This document shows, in pieces, positions 1 to 7,124 of a DNA stretch of 18,541 nt. How positions within the stretch are numbered: position 1 is the first letter of the stretch; each line of letters starts with the position of its first letter. The DNA is taken from assembly GCA_036393295.1 (NCBI GenBank), contig DASWHF010000029.1, forward strand, positions 1-18,541, read 5' to 3'. The stretch is from DASWHF01 sp036393295 (GTDB lineage: Bacteria; Pseudomonadota; Gammaproteobacteria; Acidiferrobacterales; UBA6901). The translations under genes were made by a program, and so were the position numbers. Below the pieces are notes generated by a model that did not search any database, was not told the origin of the DNA, and was given only the letters and a program-made list of their open reading frames with translations.

Positions 1-216
1 ATTGACCAGCAGGTAGGCGTCCCGCCCGGCGTCCGCCAGGCGCAGGCTGGCGTCGCGGCCGATATCCGGGCGCGTATACCAGGGCTCCGGCGCCATGAGC
101 TCGGCGACCCCGTCGTCCGAGTACACCGTGCGTGTGTTGACCGGCACCGGCGTGGCGCAGGCGCCGGCAAACGCGGCGAGAACGGTGATGGCCGTGAATC
201 GGGCAAAGCTTCGCAT
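1..216 (-). CDS. small lipoprotein, N-terminal part (cut by window edge)
   Basis: The first 72 codons of a minus-strand gene are present; the rest lies beyond base 1. The start ATG at 214-216 is preceded by a strong purine-rich ribosome binding site (GGAGGGG, about 5 bases upstream). The protein begins with a basic-hydrophobic signal sequence ending in AAFAGAC, so Cys20 is the probable lipidated residue and the product is probably an outer- or inner-membrane lipoprotein. The mature part (ATPVPVNTRTVYSDDG...) has no domain I can name. It diverges from the serine hydrolase lipoprotein gene on the other strand. Lipobox position -4 is Phe, which is slightly atypical, so soluble export cannot be excluded. 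Confidence 0.7.
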   Translation of the reverse strand, partial: MRSFARFTAITVLAAFAGACATPVPVNTRTVYSDDGVAELMAPEPWYTRPDIGRDASLRLADAGRDAYLLVN

Positions 217-284
217 TTTCCCCTCCCTCTCCGATACGACCGCCGCCCAGGATGAGGCCGGCGGGTCAGGTTGTTCTCTTAAGG

Positions 285-313
285 ACTATAGTGCAACAGT
301 CGGAGATTGGCCA
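285..313 (-). promoter_or_regulatory. candidate sigma70 promoter for the minus-strand lipoprotein gene
   Basis: On the minus strand TGGCCA (308-313) is followed after 17 bases by TATAGT (285-290), five of six matches to the -10 consensus. Transcription would start near 278, giving a leader of about 60 bases before the ATG at 216. Judged by eye only. Confidence 0.35.
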
Positions 314-329
314 AGGCCGCGCGGCACGC

Positions 330-349
330 GGGTCGGGCCTCCCCGACCC
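330..349. other. GC-rich stem-loop in the divergent intergenic region
   Basis: GGGTCGGG (330-337), a four-base loop and CCCGACCC (342-349) make a perfect 8-bp stem. No T-run follows on either strand, so it is not a standard intrinsic terminator. It lies between two divergent genes and its role is unknown. The rest of 217-461 shows no further gene. Confidence 0.35.
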
Positions 350-461
350 CCGGCGCGACAGGCAAAACCGCCCGAAATCCGCGAGGTGTGGATTGTCCGC
401 GCACCCCGCCCGGACCAACGGCACGTCAACCGAGCTTGGGGCCGCGCGTTATATTCGTCCT

Positions 462-1538
462 ATGCGGCTGAACTTTGCCCTGACGATCGGGATATTCGCC
501 GCCACCGGCATTTTGGGTGGCTGCGGCGGAAGCGACACCGGCGCGACGTCCGCGCCGTCGTGCTCGGTGGCCCAGCTCGAAGCGGAGATGGACGCGGTCC
601 TCGCTCAAACCGCGTCGGAGGTGGACTTTTCCTTCTCGGTGGAACGGCAGGATGGCCGCCGCTACAGCTTCAACCGGGGAGCCTCCACCCTGCAAACCTC
701 CTATGAGTCCGCGTCGACATCCAAGCTGGTCTCGGCGGTCATTGTTCTGCGGCTGGTGGAGCAGGGCTTTTTGAACCTGTCGGACCGGCCACAGGATCGT
801 ATCGCCACCTGGCCCATCGACAGCGGCGATTCGCTGTACGGCATGACCCTGGCGCAGCTGCTGAGCTTCACCTCCGGCCTGACGGCCGAGCCGCTTTGTG
901 TCAACGCCGGGGCCTTCGATTTTGAGACCTGCGTTAACAACATCGCGAACGCCAACGCCGGCAACGGCATCACCCCCGGGCAGCAGTTTCACTACGCCAA
1001 CACCCATCTGCAGGTGGCGGGCCTGATGGCGATCAAGGCGCGCGGCTTCGCCGCCTGGCAGGACGTTTTCGCGGAATTCAAGGCGCAAACCGGCCTGTTC
1101 CCGACCGCGACCTATGACCTCCCGTCTTCGTCCAATCCGCGCCTCGCCGGCGGCATGCATTGGACCGGCGAGGAGTACCTGGACTTTCTCAAAGCGCTGA
1201 AAGCCGGCGCGCTCCTGAATGCCGCCTCCATGAGCCAGCTGCTGGCGGATCACATCGCCTCCGCCACGATCAGTTACTCGCCGACGATAGCCGGGCTGGG
1301 AGAGGACTGGCACTACGGATTCGGTCTGTGGCACGAATGCCAGGCCGCGACGTTCAACTGCACGGCGGGATCCCGGGTCTCCAGCCCGGGCGCCTACGGG
1401 GCCTACCCGTTTTGGGATCGGGACAAAGGCTATACCGGCATCGTCGCGCGCCAGGGGGCGGGCGGCAGCTTTCCGAACGGCGTCGCGATCGAGCGATCGG
1501 TTCGCTCCCATGTTGAACAGTGGGCGGCCTGTCCCTGA
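462..1538 (+). CDS. serine hydrolase lipoprotein, beta-lactamase/EstB superfamily
   Basis: A 358-residue exported protein of the class C beta-lactamase-like fold (PF00144 type). The start at 462 is chosen because it gives a proper signal peptide with lipobox ILGGC (Cys21); the longer reading frame adds only arginine-rich sequence. The SxxK nucleophile motif is STSK (Ser85, Lys88) and the YxN motif is YAN (178-180). A conserved third triad motif is not clear; GGS within RQGAGGSF near residue 333 is a candidate. The family includes esterases, D-amino peptidases and penicillin-binding relatives, so the substrate cannot be read from sequence. No clear ribosome binding site precedes the ATG; TATATT lies only 6 bases upstream. 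It converges with the SDR gene, with 24 bases between them. Confidence 0.85.
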   Translation: MRLNFALTIGIFAATGILGGCGGSDTGATSAPSCSVAQLEAEMDAVLAQTASEVDFSFSVERQDGRRYSFNRGASTLQTSYESASTSKLVSAVIVLRLVEQGFLNLSDRPQDRIATWPIDSGDSLYGMTLAQLLSFTSGLTAEPLCVNAGAFDFETCVNNIANANAGNGITPGQQFHYANTHLQVAGLMAIKARGFAAWQDVFAEFKAQTGLFPTATYDLPSSSNPRLAGGMHWTGEEYLDFLKALKAGALLNAASMSQLLADHIASATISYSPTIAGLGEDWHYGFGLWHECQAATFNCTAGSRVSSPGAYGAYPFWDRDKGYTGIVARQGAGGSFPNGVAIERSVRSHVEQWAACP

Positions 1539-1562
1539 AACCCGGCACGCCCGGCACCCGCG

Positions 1563-2333
1563 TCAGAAGTTCACCCGGCTGGTCCACCCGCCGTCGACGA
1601 AGACGTTCGCGCCGGTGACGAACGATGCCGCCGGAGAGCAGAGGAAGGCGGCGACGTTGGCGACTTCCCGGGGCTCGCCCATGCGCCCCATCGGATTGCG
1701 CGCGAAGAAGTCAGCGTAGAGCCCGGGCAGGTTGCGCTTGGCGTTTCCCCAGAAGCCGTCCTCGACATAGATCGTCCCGGGCGAAATCGTGTTGACCCGC
1801 ACCCGTTGTTTCGCCAGGCGCCGCGCCGCGCCCTTGGCGTAGTGGACGAGCGCGGACTTGTAGGCCCCGTAGGCGCTCTCGAAGTCGGTCTCCGCGATGG
1901 CCGCCGTCGCGAGGATCAGAATCGCCGCGTCGCCCGAGCGTTGCGCCGACTGCTCCAGAAAGGGCATGGCGGCCTCGACGGTGTGCACCGTGCCCAGCAG
2001 GTCCACCGCGTAGCCGTTCTGCCAATCGGCTTCGGTCGCGCCGATGCCGAAGGCGCTGGGGTTGGCGATCACGACGTCGATGCCCCCGAGCTCCTCCCCG
2101 GTCCGTTGGATCCACGATTTCAGGGCGGCATGATCGGCGATGTCCAGCGCCGTGCCGTGGGCCGTGACGCCGTCGTCACGCAGCGCCTTGACGGTCTCGG
2201 TGACCTGCCGCTCGTTGCGGGCGCAGAGCGCGAGTTGCGCCCCTTCGGCGCCGAACGCCTGCGCCATGGCGCGGCCGATGCCGCGCGTCCCGCCGGTGAT
2301 CAGCACCTTCCTGCCGTTCAATCCTAGATCCAT
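1563..2333 (-). CDS. SDR-family NAD(P)-dependent oxidoreductase
   Basis: A 256-residue classical-length short-chain dehydrogenase/reductase. The dinucleotide-binding motif TGGTRGIG is at 13-20, the NNAG equivalent appears as IANPSA at 89-94, and the catalytic YxxxK is Tyr155/Lys159 (YGAYK). The C-terminal VTGANVFVDGGW is typical of the FabG-like group. The usual catalytic Ser about 13 residues before the Tyr is not there: the region reads LATAAIAE, with Thr143 the nearest hydroxyl. A GGGAG ribosome binding site precedes the ATG. The gene is divergent from an AraC regulator 115 bases away, suggesting that the regulator controls it. The substrate is unknown. Confidence 0.85.
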   Translation of the reverse strand: MDLGLNGRKVLITGGTRGIGRAMAQAFGAEGAQLALCARNERQVTETVKALRDDGVTAHGTALDIADHAALKSWIQRTGEELGGIDVVIANPSAFGIGATEADWQNGYAVDLLGTVHTVEAAMPFLEQSAQRSGDAAILILATAAIAETDFESAYGAYKSALVHYAKGAARRLAKQRVRVNTISPGTIYVEDGFWGNAKRNLPGLYADFFARNPMGRMGEPREVANVAAFLCSPAASFVTGANVFVDGGWTSRVNF

Positions 2334-2448
2334 ATTGGTACTCCCGCTGTTGTGTCGGACTCTGGTAGGCTAGGGCGCAAGCATAGGGCGGCGGTCCGGC
2401 GCGCTCCATGCCCAAACGTCCTGAATAATTGTCCGAGCGACTTTTTCG
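2334..2448. promoter_or_regulatory. divergent promoter region between SDR and AraC-type regulator genes
   Basis: These 115 bases must hold the promoters of both the minus-strand SDR gene and the plus-strand regulator gene. I see no long direct repeat that would clearly mark an AraC operator. A somewhat AT-richer patch (CTGAATAATTG, about 2421-2431) lies upstream of the regulator start. Confidence 0.4.
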
Positions 2449-3363
2449 ATGGAATGGTTTCCCGATCTTCTGCCGCGCCTGCGGGTGCGCGAGGCCCAGT
2501 ATACGCGTGTCGAGGCAGGCGCCCCGTGGGGCCTGGACTTCGGCATCTATCGCCATACCAAGTTCGGCCTCGTCACCGAGGGCGGTTGTTACGTCGACAT
2601 CAAGGACGGTCACGCGCCGGTCGCGCTGGCGCGCGGATCGTGCTACCTGCTGCCCCGGGGCGATGCCTTCCGGCTGCGGCATGCGCCCGACGGCGACGCC
2701 GAGGCCTTCGCGGACGCGTTGAAGCGGCTGGAAGGGCGAACGCTGCGCTGCGACGGCGGAGGCGAACGCGCCACCGTGGTGGGCGGCCGCTTCGTCTTCG
2801 CCGGGCAGGACTATCCGCCGGTGCTCGATCTGCTGCCCCCGCTGGTCCACTTTCGCGTCAGCGAGCGCGAGCTCGATGCACTCGAAGCGACGGTCCGGCT
2901 GCTGGCCGATGAAATCGCCTCGCCCTCGCTGGGATCGGCGCTGATGGTGGACCGGCTCGCGGATATTTTCTTCATCCAGTCGTTGCGCGCCTACCTGCTA
3001 TCGGAGCAGGGGCGCGACGTCGGCTGGATCGGGGCGGTCGCGGACGAGCGCTTGAGCGCGGCCATACGGCTGATGCACGCCGAGAGCGCCCGTCCCTGGA
3101 CCCTCGCGTCGCTGGCGGCGCGCGCCGGCATGTCGCGGGCCGTGTTCGCGGCGCGCTTCAAGGAGAAGGTGGGCATGTCGCCGATGTCCTACCTGACGCG
3201 CTGCCGTTTCCATCAGGCGCTGCAATTGCTGCAGCAGACCACGATGAGCATCGCGCATGTCGCCGCGCGGGTCGGATACGAATCGGAGGCCGCCTTCAGC
3301 AAGGCGTTCAAGCGCGAGATGGGCGTGCCGCCCGGGGCATATCGGAAGGCGGAGCGGCGCTGA
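2449..3363 (+). CDS. AraC-family transcriptional regulator with N-terminal cupin
   Basis: A 304-residue regulator. Residues 1 to about 190 form a cupin-like ligand domain (LVTEGGCYVDIK, ARGSCYLLPRGDAF), as in the AraC group with an N-terminal cupin_6 domain. Residues about 205-300 hold the two helix-turn-helix units: WTLASLAARAGMSRAVFAAR near 217-236 and IAHVAARVGYESEAAFSKAF near 268-287, ending with the typical GVPPGAYRK. Such regulators often control a divergent oxidoreductase and answer to a small organic ligand, so the adjacent SDR is the likely target; this is inferred from position. The ribosome binding site is weak. Confidence 0.9.
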   Translation: MEWFPDLLPRLRVREAQYTRVEAGAPWGLDFGIYRHTKFGLVTEGGCYVDIKDGHAPVALARGSCYLLPRGDAFRLRHAPDGDAEAFADALKRLEGRTLRCDGGGERATVVGGRFVFAGQDYPPVLDLLPPLVHFRVSERELDALEATVRLLADEIASPSLGSALMVDRLADIFFIQSLRAYLLSEQGRDVGWIGAVADERLSAAIRLMHAESARPWTLASLAARAGMSRAVFAARFKEKVGMSPMSYLTRCRFHQALQLLQQTTMSIAHVAARVGYESEAAFSKAFKREMGVPPGAYRKAERR

Positions 3364-3386
3364 TCGCGAGACGACTATTTATCTAA

Positions 3387-3506
3387 GAGCACCTAACAAA
3401 ATGAGAAACGGGTGTAGGGTGCGTCCCACGCACCGCTTAATATTTCGGTGCGCAGGGCGCACCCTACGGTTCGGCGTTGAATGCGAGGTCATTTTGTTAG
3501 GCACTC
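3387..3506. mobile_element. 120-bp MITE, IS5/IS1031-like ends, TAA target duplication
   Basis: The ends are inverted repeats: GAGCACCTAACAAAATGA on the left matches the reverse complement of TCATTTTGTTAGGCACTC on the right with two mismatches. The element is flanked by the direct repeat TAA (3384-3386 and 3507-3509). Inside is a second inverted repeat, 3414-3435 against 3446-3467, pairing 19 of 22 bases around an AT-rich 10-base loop, so the whole element folds into one long hairpin. There is no transposase reading frame. GAG ends with a 3-bp TNA duplication fit the IS1031 subgroup of IS5, which would mobilise it in trans. The core (GTAGGGTGCG...) is of a kind I recall as a common dispersed repeat in proteobacteria. 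Confidence 0.8.
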
Positions 3507-3789
3507 TAAGTGTCTGTCGACGTCCATCCGCTTATGCAGGATGCGAACGATCAATACGCCGTGCGCGGTTTCCCGGTAGAAGATGACATGACTCTCGTGC
3601 ACAAAACGACGATAGCCGGGCCGAAGGTCGTCGGCGTTGGTGCCGATGCCGGGATTCTCGCCGAGGAGTTCCAGGCAGTTTTTCAGGGAATCGTAGTACA
3701 GCATCCGTCTGATGCAGGCCGAAATCGAAAAGCGACCGACTCAGGATCTTCTCGATGTCCTCGGCGGCTGCGTCGGACAGTTCATACAT
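3489..3789 (-). pseudogene. parE: ParE-type toxin, frameshifted, 3' end replaced by MITE
   Basis: The start ATG (3787-3789) follows directly on the antitoxin stop codon. Frame 1 gives MYELSDAAAEDIEKILSRSL to residue 28, then loses similarity; the next frame gives MLYYDSLKNCLELLGENP and the classic RelE/ParE C-terminal parts (LRPGYRRF, ESHVIFYR, VRILHKRMDVDRHL). One extra base near 3705 explains the break. Removing it gives a 99-residue protein of normal ParE length. The last five codons (ECLTK) and the TGA stop come from the MITE end. Without the element the gene would have read HLDK and stopped at TAG (3375-3377). The toxin is probably inactive, unless the frameshift is a sequencing error or is bypassed by restart at the internal ATG (3704). 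Confidence 0.75.
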
Positions 3790-4026
3790 TCACCCGCTCC
3801 GCGCTTTGATGTCCTTCCAGATGTCGTCCAGGGTGCGTTTGGCGACGCCGCTTTTCTCCCCGGCAATGAGTGCTTTGAGGAGAACTTCCCTTTTGTCCTG
3901 ATATTCCTGATCGCGTCGGATCAGATCCCGAATATAGTCGCTGGCGTTGCTGTAATGACCGCTTTCGACCCGGGATTCCACCCAGTCCTTCATCGGGTCT
4001 GGAAGCGAAACATTCATCGTTGCCAC
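3790..4026 (-). CDS. parD: ParD-like antitoxin (ribbon-helix-helix)
   Basis: A 78-residue type II antitoxin. The GTG at 4024-4026 is chosen because AGGAGGT lies 7 bases upstream and gives MATMNVSLPDPMKDWVESRV, the usual ParD N-terminus; the ATG at 4017 is the alternative start. The N-terminal beta strand and helices of a CopG/Arc-type DNA-binding domain are followed by the acidic/basic toxin-binding tail (RRDQEYQDKREVLLKALIAG, ending KDIKARSG). The stop codon abuts the toxin ATG, so the two genes are co-translated. Its DNA target is probably the palindrome just upstream. With a broken toxin it may now persist only as an orphan repressor or an anti-addiction factor. Confidence 0.85.
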   Translation of the reverse strand: MATMNVSLPDPMKDWVESRVESGHYSNASDYIRDLIRRDQEYQDKREVLLKALIAGEKSGVAKRTLDDIWKDIKARSG

Positions 4027-4046
4027 GGCCGGCACCTCCTGCGGGA

Positions 4047-4076
4047 AGTATGGCATAGATTGGCAAACTTTGCCAA
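4047..4076 (-). promoter_or_regulatory. parDE promoter with palindromic operator
   Basis: TTGGCAAACTTTGCCAA (4060-4076) is a perfect 8-bp inverted repeat around one base. On the minus strand TTGGCA (4071-4076) can serve as -35, with CATACT (4047-4052) as -10 after an 18-base spacer. An operator over the -35 region fits autoregulation by a ParD antitoxin. Confidence 0.55.
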
Positions 4077-4152
4077 GCCCGGACGGATTTGCCACGGCTC
4101 GTGGGCCAGTTAAGAGCAATCGAATGCATCCGGCGCGCCGCGGCGCCGCCGG

Positions 4153-4656
4153 CTAGCGGCTCCAGGACACGCGCAGCAGATCGCCTTCGTCGGTGTAGCG
4201 GCTGTCGAGCTCGCCGTGGTAGGCGTGGTGCAGCGCCTCGCCGATACCGTGCGTCAGGTGCGAGTCGGTGAAGGTCACCACGGTATGGTCGGCCTCGTCC
4301 TTGACGTCGATGATGCGCTCGAGCGGATGTTCGGCGCGCGCCTTGGTTTCGGTATTGCGCACCAGGTGCAGGATTTCGTCGCGGTGCGCGGCGAAGAACG
4401 GCCCGCTCAGCGTGAGCTGCCCGGCCGGCAGCCGGTCGCGGATGCGCAGGCACGCCGGGCACAGGTGCTGCTCGGCGCCCGGCTCGGCCGCGCCCCACAG
4501 CCAGCGGCCGTCATGGAAGATGGCGCCGCACTCCGGACAGGTGGACGGTTCCGGCCACTTGCCGCGGGCGCGGTAGGGATCGCTCACGCGTTCCTCATAC
4601 ATGCGATCGCGGCGCGGCTGGTGACTGTAATCGCTGGGGTGTTTGCGGCCGGTCAT
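4153..4656 (-). CDS. zinc-ribbon protein, BCAM0308-like
   Basis: A 167-residue cytoplasmic protein. The start at 4656 is preceded by GGGAGGC at normal spacing; a longer reading frame upstream lacks support. A CPECG...CPAC pair (residues about 40-70) forms a probable zinc ribbon, followed by a conserved-looking C-terminal part (GQLTLSGPFF, RNTETKARAEHPLERI, IGEALHHAYHGEL, LLRVSWSR). I recognise this arrangement as that of the uncharacterised BCAM0308 family, also faintly like the N-terminus of NMD3; the family name is from memory and moderately certain. No enzymatic motif is visible. The FNR-like box upstream suggests expression under low oxygen. Confidence 0.65.
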   Translation of the reverse strand: MTGRKHPSDYSHQPRRDRMYEERVSDPYRARGKWPEPSTCPECGAIFHDGRWLWGAAEPGAEQHLCPACLRIRDRLPAGQLTLSGPFFAAHRDEILHLVRNTETKARAEHPLERIIDVKDEADHTVVTFTDSHLTHGIGEALHHAYHGELDSRYTDEGDLLRVSWSR

Positions 4657-4696
4657 GGCGTGCCTCCCGCGTGTGGTCCGGCAAAATCCGTATTTC

Positions 4697-4738
4697 AGCT
4701 TATTCAGAATGGGCCGACCCGGCATTGATCGGCGTCAA
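4697..4738 (-). promoter_or_regulatory. FNR/ANR-type box and -10 upstream of the zinc-ribbon gene
   Basis: TTGATCGGCGTCAA (4725-4738) matches the FNR consensus TTGATNNNNATCAA with one mismatch. On the minus strand TAAGCT (4697-4702) follows after exactly 22 bases, the spacing of a class II FNR-activated promoter with the box centred at -41.5. Transcription would start near 4690, giving a leader of about 34 bases. Confidence 0.5.
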
Positions 4739-4787
4739 ATCGCGGGCATTCGGGACCTCGCATAGCCGCCACAGCCGGGTCGGGCCC
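4711..4787. repeat. inverted repeat flanking the FNR-like box
   Basis: GGGCCGACCCGGC (4711-4723) pairs with GCCGGGTCGGGCCC (4774-4787) with one bulged G. The 50-base loop contains the FNR-like box. It lies just past the stop of the lipoprotein gene ending at 4801, so it may act as a long-loop transcription barrier on the minus strand. There is no T-run. Confidence 0.4.
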
Positions 4788-4800
4788 CTTCAATCGATGC

Positions 4801-6456
4801 TCAAATACGACCCATTCCCCTTCGCCACCTTGAACCCGACCGCAGCAACAGCGCAGCCACCGCGAGGAGCCCCAGCACCGGCAACATCGGATCGACCCCG
4901 CCGTCCGAACCGCCGGCGAGCACGCAGCCGCCCACCACCCGCTCGTGCGTGCCGGGCGTGTCGGTCAGCTGTATCAACGAGTCGTTCCGGGCGAGCTCGA
5001 GATAAAAGACATCGCTCCCGGAGCCGATGCCGGATTCCCCGAGCATGGCCCCGGCGCTCGCCAGGCCGGCGCCCAGGAATCCCGTGCCGTCCGGCAGCGT
5101 CGATTCCGACAGCATGCTGTGGCTGGCGGCGTCGTACACGGTCAGCCGCCGCGGAGGGCCGAGACCGGTGCGCAGGACATGGCTCGGCGCGCCGGCGAAG
5201 CGGCCGAGCCGCGCGGTCTCGCCCAGGTCGGCGCGGTTGCCGTTGACGAACGCCGTCCAGGCCGCGTCCGCCTGCACGACCTTGCCGGTGCCGTTCGCGA
5301 GCACCGTGCCGGCCGCGTCGTCGCCGTTGATCAGCCCCAGGTTGTAATAGATGCGATCGCCCACCGTCCCGACGATGTGCATGTCCTGGTTGGCGGCGCT
5401 GATTTCGAGCACGCCGACGAGCGCTGTCCCGGTCTTCGGCAGGGTGTTCAGACGGTGCACCTTGGCCGGGTCGCGCGTGACCCACACTACCCGACCCTCG
5501 GTCGTGGCCAGCCCGACGATGGCATTGGCTCCGGCGTCGTGGAACGGGGTGGATGTCGCGCTGCCGTCGCGCGGCAGCTTGTGCAGCTTGGCGCCGTCCT
5601 GCAGGTACAGGGTCTGGTCGTCCACGGCGATGCGCGCCGATCCGGCCGTGGCGAAGAAGTGGTAGCCCGACGACAGCAGCCGGGTCGACGGGTTGTACAG
5701 CCGCAGGCGGTCGAAGCCGGTCTGCACCACCCGCAGGAACAGCCGGCCGTCGGCCGCATAGGCGAAGAACTCCGCATCGCTCAGCGCGCCGCTGCCCACG
5801 TCGACCAGGGTCGAGCTGCTGACGTTGAGATTGCTGTGCCACAGCGCCGTGCCGCTGTTGGCGAGGAACAGCCAGCCGCCCGGCGCGCCGCTGCCGATGT
5901 CGAGCACCGGCGCGAGTACCTTGAAGGCGCCCACGCCGATCGGCGTATCCGTGGCGCTCATGCCGAGGCGCACCGCCTTGAGGACGTCGTCGGCGGAGTC
6001 GCAGACCGCATCGTTGCCGGGCAGTCGGTAGAAGTAAAAGGCGTTGTCATGGTCGGCGAAGTTCGCGAACGCGCGGGTGTCGCAGATCGTGTTCGCGCCG
6101 CTCTCGCTCGACATCTGCGTTGGCGTCAGGGGGCCGCCGCCCTTGACGGCGTTCACCTTGTAGAGCCGCCCGCCGTGGGCGTAGACGATGCTGCGCGGGT
6201 GCAGATCGCCGACCCGCTTCGCGGCCGGATCGTAGCTCCCGTGCAGCACGCCGGCCACGCCCGCGGTGGCGCCCGCCTCGACCGTCACCTGGCCGGCGTT
6301 CGCCGGATCCACGGCGACCAGGCTGCCGGCGTAGAACAAATAGGTCTCGGGTGGCGGTGCGTCGCCGGGACCTTGCCCGGCGCCGCCGCCCCCGCCGCAG
6401 GCGCCGAGCAGCAGGCCCGGCAGGGCGGCGCAGATCGGCAAGAGTTTGCGCAACAT
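4801..6456 (-). CDS. exported lipoprotein with C-terminal CTERM-type sorting signal
   Basis: A 551-residue protein. The start at 6456 has AGGAGG 7 bases upstream and a signal peptide ending in the lipobox LLGAC (Cys20), followed by a glycine linker. The body is rich in short beta-strand-like repeats (DGRLFLRVV, DQTLYLQDG, EGRVVWVTRD, GDRIYYNLG), suggesting a beta-propeller. The C-terminus has GGC, then DPMLP, then a hydrophobic stretch and an arginine-rich tail (SGSRWRR). This resembles the JDVT-CTERM sorting signal processed by an intramembrane protease. Having both a lipobox and a CTERM tail is unusual. It lies 29 bases behind the secreted-protein gene at 6486 and is probably cotranscribed. 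Function unknown; surface attachment is inferred. Confidence 0.75.
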   Translation of the reverse strand: MLRKLLPICAALPGLLLGACGGGGGAGQGPGDAPPPETYLFYAGSLVAVDPANAGQVTVEAGATAGVAGVLHGSYDPAAKRVGDLHPRSIVYAHGGRLYKVNAVKGGGPLTPTQMSSESGANTICDTRAFANFADHDNAFYFYRLPGNDAVCDSADDVLKAVRLGMSATDTPIGVGAFKVLAPVLDIGSGAPGGWLFLANSGTALWHSNLNVSSSTLVDVGSGALSDAEFFAYAADGRLFLRVVQTGFDRLRLYNPSTRLLSSGYHFFATAGSARIAVDDQTLYLQDGAKLHKLPRDGSATSTPFHDAGANAIVGLATTEGRVVWVTRDPAKVHRLNTLPKTGTALVGVLEISAANQDMHIVGTVGDRIYYNLGLINGDDAAGTVLANGTGKVVQADAAWTAFVNGNRADLGETARLGRFAGAPSHVLRTGLGPPRRLTVYDAASHSMLSESTLPDGTGFLGAGLASAGAMLGESGIGSGSDVFYLELARNDSLIQLTDTPGTHERVVGGCVLAGGSDGGVDPMLPVLGLLAVAALLLRSGSRWRRGMGRI

Positions 6457-6485
6457 GGGCTGTCCTCCTGGTCGGGGCCTCGCGC

Positions 6486-7094
6486 TCAGTGGAACAGCGC
6501 GTTGATGCCCGTCCCGCTGCGGGTTCTCATATTGTTGCTCCCGGCGCAGTCGTCGTTCTTCGGGTTGCCGTCCAGCGTGATGTCCGGGTCGTAGACGATG
6601 ACGAGTTTGTAGGTCGGCGGGAACTCGCCCTCGGCTGGCGACGAGCTGTTCCAGGTCCGGCTGTAGCGGATCGTCACCTCCTGGCCCGGCGCCAGGTTGT
6701 GGAAGGCCTGATACTTGACCAGGCGCGAGTCTTCGTAGAGATGCATCATCTGCTGATTGGGCCGGGACTCGTAGGCGGCACCGACGTTCTTCACCACCCC
6801 GACGATCTCGACGCTGCCCGCGAACTGGGAGGTCCGGGAGACGATGCGGAAATCGATGCGCTGCGCCGCGGGGTCGGGGCATTGGCCGACGGGCAGGCGG
6901 ATGCCCGGACGCTGCACCGCCGGCAGCGCCGGATTCTTGACCGCCGGCGAGGTGCCTACCCCCTGGATGGGCGTGGCCAGCTTCTTGGGCGGGGTCTGGA
7001 CCGCCTTGGTCGGCGGTGTGTCGGCGGATGCAACCTGGGTCAGCCCGGTCGCGAGGAACAGGGCGAGCGTTGTCGCGGTCAACTTGGGGTTCAT
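6486..7094 (-). CDS. secreted protein with CARDB-like Ig domain
   Basis: A 202-residue protein. The signal peptide ends VASA (cleavage after Ala24), then a Pro/Thr/Lys-rich linker runs to about residue 65. The C-terminal 130 residues look like a single immunoglobulin-type beta sandwich of the CARDB kind (EIVGVVKNVG, NLAPGQEVTIRYSR, YKLVIVYDPD). GGAGGAG precedes the ATG. It is the first gene of a two-gene unit with the CTERM lipoprotein and may bind or present it; this is inferred from position. No catalytic motif is seen. Confidence 0.65.
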   Translation of the reverse strand: MNPKLTATTLALFLATGLTQVASADTPPTKAVQTPPKKLATPIQGVGTSPAVKNPALPAVQRPGIRLPVGQCPDPAAQRIDFRIVSRTSQFAGSVEIVGVVKNVGAAYESRPNQQMMHLYEDSRLVKYQAFHNLAPGQEVTIRYSRTWNSSSPAEGEFPPTYKLVIVYDPDITLDGNPKNDDCAGSNNMRTRSGTGINALFH

Positions 7095-7124
7095 GATGGA
7101 CTCCTCCGTCTCGGATGTGTGGGT

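Noticed and set aside
252..461. N-terminal 70-codon extension of the serine hydrolase
   Set aside because: Arginine-rich and without domain; it would bury the lipoprotein signal peptide that begins at 462.
3510..3809. Plus-strand frame across the parE region
   Set aside because: It is antisense to recognisable ParE sequence and has no features of its own.
4945..6594. 549-codon open frame on the plus strand
   Set aside because: Antisense to the CTERM lipoprotein gene; no signal or domain, and Arg/Gln/Val-rich shadow composition.
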